From Paramacrobiotus richtersi (taxonomy: Eukaryota > Tardigrada > Eutardigrada > Parachela > Macrobiotidae): DNA of 54,220 nucleotides. Of this stretch, positions 47,101-54,220 are shown in pieces. The translations under genes and the position numbers were made by a program. Where the stretch lies: contig JAQGAU010000030.1 in the NCBI GenBank assembly GCA_034698045.1, forward strand, positions 1-54,220, read 5' to 3'. Each line of letters starts with the position of its first letter. Position 1 is the first letter of the stretch. A model generated the notes under the pieces. It did not search any database and was not told where the DNA came from. It saw nothing but the letters and a program-made list of their open reading frames with translations.

Positions 47101-49752
47101 TAAGATCTAATGGCAGCAAAGATTCTGTTCTTACTTGCAAGCTAAACGGGTTAACTGCAAGTTCCTGTAATTTCAGTAGTTTGTGTTGTATTTCAGTGGC
47201 AGAGGATGATACAGCGGACGAACTTCCCCAGTGTGCACAATGTGGATTATCATTTCCATCAGACAGTTTGTTGCTGGAACATGAGCTTTCTCAGCACGGT
47301 AAGCAACGAAATTCAACCCGTTTCCATAATGTTACCAACAAATATAGCTGATTAATTGTATATTGCAGTGGCAGACCAGCTGATTTGTGAGTACTGTGGG
47401 AAGGGATTCGACACCCAGATAACCTTGGATTATCACATGACTTCCTGCCGGAAATCCAGCATCGCGTCTGTTTTCTGTCCGCAGTGCCGGAAAAGTTTTT
47501 CGGAAGAAGATCCCATGCGGGAACACTTCCGAACGAGCCATCCAGGTGAATTTCAGAAATCATTTTTTGATTATTCATTTTAATTATTATTATTTTCGTG
47601 TATTTTTCTAATAGGGCTAAAATTGGTCAGGTTCGCTCCTCCGACAAAAAGCACAACAAAGTCTCCTTCTAAAGGTAATAATATTAAATGTTTTTTATTG
47701 CGCTTGGTTTTTAAAAAAAATACTAATATTATAAATATTAATTATAAAATACCAATATTAATAATACTTTCGCTCTCATAGATAGGGCAACAACTGGTCC
47801 CGGAAACGTCCCTTCACCAAAAAGTACCACAAAGTCTCCTTCTAAAGGTAATAATAAGAAAATTTTCTTTATTACGCTTGGTTTCTCTTTAAATAATACT
47901 TATCGCGCTCACAGACAGGGTGACAACGTGTCCCGGAAACGGTGATGTGAAATTCTCAGGAATCTCTAATTCTTTTCCATCAGGTAAGCAGTCCATCGTA
48001 TATCAGTTTTATTTCGTTTGATAAATTCGATCATTTTTATTCTATATTTATAATTTATATGAAATTTTATATAAATTTTATTTCGTTTGATAAATTTTAT
48101 AATTTTTATTTTGTAGTTATAATTTGTATAAAATTTTATATAATTTTTATTTCGTTTGATAAGCAGTCCATCGTAAATAAATTTTTTTATTTCGTTTGAT
48201 ACGATATCATCCATATTGTGCTCTGTAGGGCCGCTGACCTGTTACGTGTGTGGAAAGACTTTTCCCGAGAAACAGCAGCTGGGGATGCATCTAATGACCC
48301 ATTCGATCATGCATTCATCCAGGGACGGCAGCAGTATGCCCGTGTGTTTCCCCACACCGTCCATGTTTTCGCCGGCATCTACGGGATTTCCATCCATCCT
48401 GGTACGGTGAATGTCACCTTAATCGTAAATTTACACAAACGTGAAGTGCGTTTGTCTTCTGTGTAGAATATGCCCATGAATTTCCAACGAATTGGTCCGC
48501 AGTTTCCGGTGTCGGCTATCCTCTCCTCAAAACCCGCACCACCGTTTGCCTTCATTACATCCGGTACGTTCTCGCTGAAGTTTTCGTTTTTGCTTGTAAA
48601 TTGTTCTTTTAGCTAACTTTTTGTGCTTTTGTTCTGCTGACTAACGCACTGCATGTCATTGTAGTCCAAGGCTCTTTCCCTTGTAAAGTCTGTGGAAATG
48701 TGTTCCAGAACAATCTGGAACTGGGCAGGCATCTACTGGACCACATAAAAACTGAAGGAAGCATCAAACGAAAGATGAACGGTAGGTAATTTTGTTGAGG
48801 TTTTCCACATTTCCGTTGCATTTTTATTATTTTGTTTAATTTTTAGAGCAGTTTTATGAATTTAGATTTCCTACTGTAGGTTGCCCACCGGCCGTCTGTA
48901 CTTTATGTAAAAAACACTGCAAGGACACTGCTGACTTGCATACCCACTTATCGGGCCATTTCCACGAGGGAATGCAGTCGCTGGGCGAGTTCTTGAGCGG
49001 ACCCCGGCCGGCAACACCCAAGGCCGCTGAACCGGCCGAAAAGGGTACCTTTCGCGTAAATTTTAATTTTTTTTATAATTATTGACTATTATGCATTATT
49101 ATTTCACTAAAATGTGTTTTTTCTCCCAGTTAGATGCCAACGTGGTCGCACAAAGTCTACGGCAGCGGAAAAACTCTGGCAGCATGCGGTGAAAAAGGAC
49201 TACCACATTCCGATATTCCGGAAAACCAAGGCCAAACCGGCTGTGCTTTCTTCCGTTGCCGGATTGACAAATGTCCCGGCTAACACCGGACATGGTCGGA
49301 TCCAGCGGCCAGCATCTCCTGACAAAAAGGTTTCCACTCAGCATGCGGCGGTGCGGAATGCCCTGGAGGAAACTGACCAGCATGACTTCTGTGGTGGAAC
49401 AATGAATACAGCCGCACCCGACCAAGCCGGCATAACGTCTCCTGACACAGAGAACCCGGCATCAACATCGCCACATCCATCAGCTGGACATTGTGCTGTG
49501 AGAATCGATCTGAAGCAGTTCTCCAGTGTGGAGAATGTGCTCAACGCCAGAAAGCAGAGGACGGAAACTCAACAACCCGCAAGTCCTTCCCAATTCGAGT
49601 CTCTGCTGATGATGAAGGATCTAAGCGGCGAAGACGAGGAGGAGGCAGAAATGGAGGACGAGATGCCTCGGTATTCGCTCGACAGTTCTGCACTGGTCTT
49701 CCTGGAAGCGATGGGGATCAGTCTGCGGGAAAGTGGTGTTCTTGATAATTAG
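44130..49752 (+). CDS. PB1-domain C2H2 zinc-finger protein with seven fingers
   Basis: Sixteen exons: 44130-44283, 44538-44726, 45666-45776, 45926-45994, 46127-46171, 46236-46331, 47197-47298, 47369-47545, 47615-47674, 47782-47847, 47915-47983, 48229-48401, 48467-48563, 48665-48781, 48880-49044, 49130-49752; 770 aa. Residues 1 to about 80 resemble a PB1 domain: VHFPDGCVREFLL, then FKLAWRDSNSSFRSL and a DREDFKAAVNDFE ending, with the acidic OPCA loop degenerate. Seven zinc fingers follow: YTCDKCSTNF, PQCAQCGLSF, LICEYCGKGF, VFCPQCRKSF, LTCYVCGKTF, FPCKVCGNVF and AVCTLCKKHC. Two end in His-x3-Cys instead of His. Fourteen of fifteen introns are phase 1; only the one after exon 12 is phase 0. Exons 9-11 are tandem duplicates. 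The last exon encodes a Ser/Pro-rich acidic region. Probably a nuclear DNA-binding regulator; I know no close ortholog with this architecture. Confidence 0.78.
44829..44982. repeat. Degenerate CCGTAATAAT minisatellite
   Basis: Within the 939-nt intron 2 of the zinc-finger gene, about ten imperfect copies of (T/C)CGTAATAAT are interspersed with AATAAT runs. Confidence 0.75.
46604..46637. repeat. Perfect 15-bp inverted repeat with four-base loop
   Basis: GGTTTCGTTGGTTTC, loop CCCA, then the exact reverse complement GAAACCAACGAAACC. It lies in the 865-nt intron 6 of the zinc-finger gene. No flanking duplication or transposase is evident. Confidence 0.9.
47615..47983 (+). repeat. Tandemly duplicated exon-intron units in the zinc-finger gene
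   Basis: Exons 9 (47615-47674) and 10 (47782-47847) share the end ACAAAGTCTCCTTCTAAAGG and the start of the following intron (GTAATAATA..., then ATT(G/A)CGCTTGG). Exons 10 and 11 (47915-47983) share starts (GATAGGGCAACAACT versus GACAGGGTGACAACG) and a CCCGGAAACG block. Spacing is 167 and 133 nt. All three are phase 1-1, so copies can be added without breaking the frame. Confidence 0.8.
47986..48205. repeat. AT-rich tandem repeat in intron 11 of the zinc-finger gene
   Basis: TTTATTTCGTTTGATA occurs four times, two of them about 70 nt apart, and AAGCAGTCCATCGTA occurs twice (47986 and 48161). The intron therefore grew by local duplication. Confidence 0.8.
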
Positions 49753-50558
49753 GGAGGATTGTTTTTGCTAAGGTCGGTTAGGTTTCTTTTTGATTGGCTA
49801 GTGGTTCTTTCTATTTTTTATAGGTTTTTGCATGTTGTTGTTCTTGGTGTTGCGAGACAGCGGAATCCTTTAGATAAAAGGATGTGAATTTTTGCATGTG
49901 AATGTTTCATAGACCATTAGTATGGATTGGTTGCGTAGCGACACACGACGGTGTTTATCCGCGTTGGTGTTGATAAAATCTTTTATGGGACTCTTTAAAG
50001 TTCTCGCTTCGGCTGTTGCACAGTCGCGCATAGCACGTGCGTACGTTTTACGAACCGTCGAATGTCTGTCGGCGAAAATTTGCGTATTCGAACGGGTTTG
50101 CGCACTTTCGTAACACCCGATCCGTCGGTGAACCGTACCTAAAAATTCGACTCCCAAAAGTACCTGTTGTTTTGATGAAACTCGTTTGCTTCACGTCTAC
50201 TGCTACACTTATTGTAAACAGGCCATAACAAGGAGATTCATTTATTTACGAATTCGCGATTCTTTTTTGCGTTCTCTGACAGTTCGGTTGTGCTGGGCGT
50301 AGCCGCTCACAGCGGCAGTAACACGAGCCGGAAATCGAACTCTCGAGTTTCAACAGTCGAACCACTACTGGAAGGCCTTGTCTGATGAGACTGAATCACT
50401 ATGAGCAGTTTATTTTTCATCGGATTGCATAAGCAAGATTTCCGGTTTAAAACGAAACATTCTTTCTTAATTTTTGTTGTGTGTTTTCCTTTCGATTACT
50501 GACGTAGCATACCATAGAAAGAGGTTAGCAGAATACGTTTTCGTGATCCGTTTTGAAA
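49753..50558. other. Intergenic region, 3' of zinc-finger gene and upstream of HHAT
   Basis: About 800 nt with no convincing coding frame. It contains a tRNA-like stretch on the minus strand (see 50270-50390). The HHAT promoter should be near its right end. Confidence 0.45.
50270..50390 (-). repeat. Possible tRNA-derived SINE remnant
   Basis: Read on the minus strand, 50369-50354 gives AGTAGTGGTTCGACTG, resembling a Pol III A box, and 50344-50330 gives GAGAGTTCGATTTCC, resembling a B box. The two are only about nine bases apart, much closer than in a real tRNA, and no cloverleaf folds. A degenerate or deleted tRNA-derived SINE is the best reading, but the evidence is short motifs only. Confidence 0.25.
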
Positions 50559-52103
50559 ATGTATGCGATGTTGGAACCCTTCACTAGTAAATCGACATTT
50601 CGCAAAATCGAACTGCTGACGTACCTTGCGGTATGGGTGGGCGGCGTGGCTTACGCAATATACGAATTTTTCCTGTTTTCCCAAGATCAGCGCGAATATC
50701 TTCGTGAATCTTCCACCGTTGACCGCAGCTGGCTCTACCGTCGATCGCTACAGGATCGCGGCGATTATGAGTGGATGTACTGGAAAACGGGCAACTTTTT
50801 ATGCATCACAGCATTAATCGGCCGCACCCTGCTGTACAACTTTTCCAAATGTCCGGCGAAGCTCTTCGTTGTGTACGATATCGCAGCGTGCGCCATCGTT
50901 ATCGGCGTTGGTGGAACGGTTATGCAGATTATACTGGGTGCGATTTTCTTCCTCGTTTCGCTTCTGAAGCAGCCGATTCTCGCATGGATGCTGGCTGTCG
51001 GTTTCTGCGTTCTGCGTTACACGGGTCCCGGACAATATCTCTTTTCCGGTCAGGACAGTTTTGATTATTACCGTGTGGAGTGTTCGACGTGCTACTTTGT
51101 GGTCCGTTGTATTTCCTTTGCATACGACTATTCTAACGATGAAACCCTGCAAATGCAACCAATGCGCGAGACGCTGTATCAGTTCACCCGCTATGCATTC
51201 TTCCTCCCTCTGATGTGGGCTGGACCGATCACCCCCTACTCCCAGTTTCTTGCAAAGTCCTCCAAACGGGAGCCAATGAAGAAGACGGAGGTTATTCTGT
51301 TTATCAACCGGATTGTCACATCCGCAGCCATGTACGAACTGCTGACCCATTTTCTGTACCCTTTCAGCGTCCGCTCCCTGATCGGCTATCTAAACGGTTA
51401 CATGACCCGATGGGCAATCGCAGGGATCTGTTACACGTTGGGGCAAGTGTTCCACCTGAAATACATGGTATTGTTCGGATCGTTTAGCTTCTTATCCAAA
51501 CTGAACGGTGTGGATGCGGTGCAGTTTCCCATTTGTGTCGGATGGACGCACCGCTACTCGCTCATGTGGAAGTATTTCGACTATGGATTGTATGTGTTTT
51601 TACGGCAGTATGTTTACATTCCGTTTGCAAAGAGACGCTTCGGGAAGTTGGTCAGTTCGTTGGGTTGTTATGTGTTTGTACTGTTCTGGCACGGATTCAC
51701 CAAGCATATGTTTTGCTGGGTGGGGCTGAATTGGATTGCGCTCTTCCTGGAGGGAATGGTGTATGAAAAGGTCAAGTGTGAGCGATTACGCGCTGCGCTC
51801 AACGCGCCGATATTCTTCACTTCCATCATCTCCAATATGTTCTTCTTGGGGGAAAGTTTCGTGTTTGGGGAGGCCGTGTATAATGCCATGCTAGTGTACA
51901 ATACGTGGACCAATATATTCGGAATACTTTTCGTGTGCTATTGTTGCTCGGCCGTTGGGGATGTGTTTGAGGTGATGAAGTACAAGAAAACGGAAGTTGT
52001 ACCGGAAGATGTACATACAGAAAAGGGCGCCGGTGATACTAAGATGGTATCGGACAACGTGAAGCGTGATCCCAATGGAGAAGAAAAGCTCAAAGCCACT
52101 TGA
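50559..52103 (+). CDS. HHAT: MBOAT acyltransferase, HHAT / Rasp type (Hedgehog palmitoyltransferase)
   Basis: Single exon of 514 aa starting MYAMLEPF (human HHAT 493 aa). About ten hydrophobic segments fill the length, as in membrane-bound O-acyltransferases. HHAT-specific words appear in order: RYTGPGQYLFSGQDSF, WAGPITPYSQF, MWKYFDYGLYVFLRQYVYIP and VLFWHGFTKHMFCWVGLNWI. The active-site pair is present: D341 in YFDYGL and H378 in FWHG correspond to human D339 and H379. HHAT sits in the ER membrane and attaches palmitate to the N-terminal Cys of Hedgehog proteins. The C-terminus adds a charged, non-conserved cytosolic tail of about 40 residues. A 1.5-kb gene with no intron is unusual here, since most neighbours have an intron every 100-200 coding bases. 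Confidence 0.92.
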   Translation: MYAMLEPFTSKSTFRKIELLTYLAVWVGGVAYAIYEFFLFSQDQREYLRESSTVDRSWLYRRSLQDRGDYEWMYWKTGNFLCITALIGRTLLYNFSKCPAKLFVVYDIAACAIVIGVGGTVMQIILGAIFFLVSLLKQPILAWMLAVGFCVLRYTGPGQYLFSGQDSFDYYRVECSTCYFVVRCISFAYDYSNDETLQMQPMRETLYQFTRYAFFLPLMWAGPITPYSQFLAKSSKREPMKKTEVILFINRIVTSAAMYELLTHFLYPFSVRSLIGYLNGYMTRWAIAGICYTLGQVFHLKYMVLFGSFSFLSKLNGVDAVQFPICVGWTHRYSLMWKYFDYGLYVFLRQYVYIPFAKRRFGKLVSSLGCYVFVLFWHGFTKHMFCWVGLNWIALFLEGMVYEKVKCERLRAALNAPIFFTSIISNMFFLGESFVFGEAVYNAMLVYNTWTNIFGILFVCYCCSAVGDVFEVMKYKKTEVVPEDVHTEKGAGDTKMVSDNVKRDPNGEEKLKAT

Positions 52104-52693
52104 CAGAGCGTCACGGAAATTAATCAGTTTCGGCGTTGTGAGTACTGATGCTAGCTGAATTTCTGTATTATCATGCTTTGTACCAGAAACTGGATTTTCG
52201 CTGTTTCCTCGCTCGCACTGTTCAGGCGCGCATTTATTTCAGGAAACTTAATCAAATACAGGATTATCTCGAAAGGTCATGTCTGGTAGCCTCACGTTTG
52301 CTTAAACTAGTGGTACCTGGCCATAACTTTAATGCAAAATAGTATTGCATTTTTCGTGTTTAAAAAACTGCCGAAGTGTTGCTTATCTCTGTGCATGTGA
52401 GCGTTCAATTAAATAGCGCATTTGTGCACAAGTTTGCGTTCAACAAGAACTGCTGTTTTGTTGTCATTCTGACTCATACATATCATCATGAAACTGTCAG
52501 CTGCCAAGTCTGCCATAGAGAAAAGCCCCGCCGGAAATCTTTGGTATCAGGAAACGCATCAGAAACCCGCACACAGTTAAAATAAAGCATTATTCGTTCA
52601 AAAACTTGTATAAAAAATCCAAAACTGTTTTAATCTAGAAAGACCAAATCGCACACTCCACATATGCCTGACTGATCACTGTTGACTGGCGCT
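52104..52693. other. Convergent 3' region between HHAT and the glycine-rich gene
   Basis: About 590 nt between two stop codons on opposite strands. It carries an AATAAA poly(A) signal for HHAT at 52581-52586. No further gene seen. Confidence 0.5.
52581..52586 (+). promoter_or_regulatory. Poly(A) signal of HHAT
   Basis: AATAAA about 480 nt after the HHAT stop; it is the only canonical hexamer on this strand before the next gene. Confidence 0.5.
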
Positions 52694-53095
52694 CTACTTC
52701 TTTTTGTATCCCCATCCTCCTCCTCCGTAGCCACCACCAAAATCTCCGAATCCACCAAAACCCAGACCTCCAAAGCCCAGACCGCCGAAGCCCAGACCAT
52801 AACCGCCGAAACCACCAAAATAAGGAAATCCAAAGCCCAGGCCTAAACCATAGCCGCCCAGCCAGGGAAATCCCAGACCAAATCCCAGATCATAGCCGAA
52901 GCCTCCGTAACCGCCGCCGCCGCCGTAAAACCCGCCGTCACCACCCCATCCGCCACCGCCACTCACGGACACTGTCATAAGAAAAATTCAATACTAAACA
53001 GTATACATTACGGGAACCAAGCAGACTATGTGTTGTAAGCTTTATAACTTACCGAGCAAAGCACACGCAACAGCCAGGACAAAAGAGGAACGCAT
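52694..53095 (-). CDS. Small secreted glycine-rich protein
   Basis: Two exons, 53095-53053 and 52971-52694, give 106 aa. The first exon encodes a signal peptide (MRSSFVLAVACALL). A phase-1 intron of 81 nt follows, placing the split near the end of the signal peptide as in many secreted structural proteins. The mature part is almost entirely Gly, Phe, Tyr and Leu, with repeats of the GFGGLGFGG and GYGGGG kind, and ends in KKK. Such sequences occur in cuticle, eggshell, silk and some antimicrobial peptides; composition alone does not decide. A good TATA box lies 103 nt upstream of the start codon. Reading the ATG in the intron (MTVSVSG) would lose the signal peptide, so the spliced form is preferred. 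Confidence 0.82.
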
Positions 53096-53197
53096 GGTGA
53101 ATTTCTTCGCAAGCAACCACTAACTGATACGAAAGAAGGGAAAGAAAACGAGCAGATGCGGTTCTTGTTGTGCATTTCTTATCCAGCCAACCCGGCT

Positions 53198-53205
53198 CTT
53201 TTATA
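53198..53205 (-). promoter_or_regulatory. TATA box of the glycine-rich gene
   Basis: TATAAAAG on the minus strand, within GGCGTATAAAAGAGCC. A start site about 30 nt downstream would leave a 5' UTR of about 75 nt. It is the clearest core promoter element in the window, fitting a highly expressed structural gene. Confidence 0.7.
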
Positions 53206-54220
53206 CGCCGACACGCTTACAATTATCTTTTAAAACTGCCCTGAAACCTAACTGAATGACAGATTTCGCAATCTGATTACGGCAGTATAAGAACGAATAA
53301 TAACTGTTACATGAGATTTCACATAACATACATGTAGCGTGTGAAACTTTTGCATCCTCACCTGTGTCAGACACGATCTATTTCTTGTTGTATCTCGCGG
53401 CTTTAATTGTACATGTACTGAATGGTTGTTTATTATTAAACGGCCTAATGAAATTATTACTCAGCATACGTAATATGTTACGCGCAGAATTCTTCTGCGA
53501 TTCTGAGTAAACATCCATCGTAATGCTTGATCGTTAAATTGTCTACACCGTATGGTTCATACGGTAGTAAGTGATTATTTAACGTCTGAAATTCTACTTC
53601 CGGTAGCCGTTGAAGTAACGCGATATACTTCTGCAAAGATTACGTAAAAGTTTCGCTCATTGTAGACATTTATGATATGAGTCGACATCTTCTGTTCTTT
53701 GCATGGTAATTATTGTTCGGCTGCGGCAAGCGCATATTAGTGCTAAACATATTGCAACAAATGCATTATTTAACAAGTAAGACACTGAAGTATAGGTTAA
53801 CTAAATTGTTTTACACCTACAGTCATGCTCGCACGTTGACCCGTACCGTGCGTATAGATGACTCGCCGGGTTTATTATACTGTATGAAATATCAAATCAG
53901 AATCTGTAATCGTTTGAATTCTCCCTGCGGGTACCAGTAAATTGCCTGGTCAATACAGCAAACAATGGCTGTAAGTATATACCGTGCAAATGAATGAATA
54001 TCAAACAAAAAAATTGCGGAAAGTGTGTAAAATAGGATCGCTGATTAACGTGTACAGTATTCGGCGTAGATCTGTTCGAAATGTCAGCGCTTCATCTGAT
54101 ATTCCAGTGCTTGCTTACTAAATAAAAAAGTGCCTGCTTACTCATTATCGACCGAAGCGAAGCGGAGGTCCTCCATGTTCAAGAGTAATGCAAAGAGCGA
54201 TGTTGCCAACCGTTTCTGCG
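53206..54220. other. Intergenic tail of the window, no gene seen
   Basis: About 1 kb, moderately AT-rich, with only short frames (the longest 75 codons at 53713-53940 without a family motif). Upstream regulatory DNA of the glycine-rich gene may extend here. Confidence 0.45.

Noticed and set aside
1..54220. CRISPR arrays, rRNA genes, intact tRNA genes, prokaryotic operons or phage modules
   Set aside because: None seen. The content is animal genes with spliceosomal introns throughout.

Overview
The window is nuclear DNA from an animal with a compact genome. Genes carry many spliceosomal introns, mostly 50-75 nt long, and intergenic gaps are short. I rebuilt every multi-exon gene by hand: each junction keeps the frame, and homology to known animal proteins guided the choice of splice sites. 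The content points to an invertebrate with flagellated sperm, possibly a small ecdysozoan such as a tardigrade. That placement is inference from intron size, gene density and gene content, not from a marker gene.

Layout. 0.2-2.3 kb: a secreted Cys-rich protein and an A20/AN1 zinc-finger (ZFAND5/6-type) gene, both minus. 3.1-3.3 kb: a short 3' fragment of a LINE retrotransposon. 3.4-12.3 kb: LRRC34-like (plus) tail-to-tail with a very long ANKMY1-like gene (MORN, ankyrin, MYND, then a Lys/Arg-rich tail; minus). 12.8-18.8 kb: two unrecognised minus-strand genes, one strongly coiled-coil. 18.9-19.2 kb: a second 5'-truncated LINE of the same family with clear target-site duplications. 19.4-31.3 kb: DRC3/LRRC48 (plus) tail-to-tail with a 28-exon AK9 (minus), plus a possible antisense gene inside a DRC3 intron. 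31.7-34.5 kb: a His/Lys-rich two-TM protein (minus) head-to-head with DNAL1 (plus). 34.8-37.2 kb: proteasome ubiquitin receptor ADRM1/RPN13 (minus), with a DYDC-type Dpy-30 gene nested in one intron on the same strand. 37.9-42.8 kb: an SDR16C-type dehydrogenase (plus) tail-to-tail with MED27 (minus). 44.1-49.8 kb: a PB1-plus-C2H2 zinc-finger gene with nearly all phase-1 introns and tandemly duplicated exons. 50.6-52.1 kb: an intronless HHAT/Rasp acyltransferase. 52.7-53.1 kb: a small secreted glycine-rich protein with a TATA box. The last 1 kb shows no gene.

How the genes relate. DNAL1, DRC3, DYDC, LRRC34, AK9 and ANKMY1 are families linked to motile cilia or sperm flagella in other animals. 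They lie within about 33 kb, interleaved with two uncharacterised genes that become flagellar candidates by association. The right-hand part is mixed housekeeping, transcription and secretion: proteasome, Mediator, lipid/retinoid oxidation and Hedgehog palmitoylation. There is no sign of bacterial operons, CRISPR, rRNA or intact tRNA genes.
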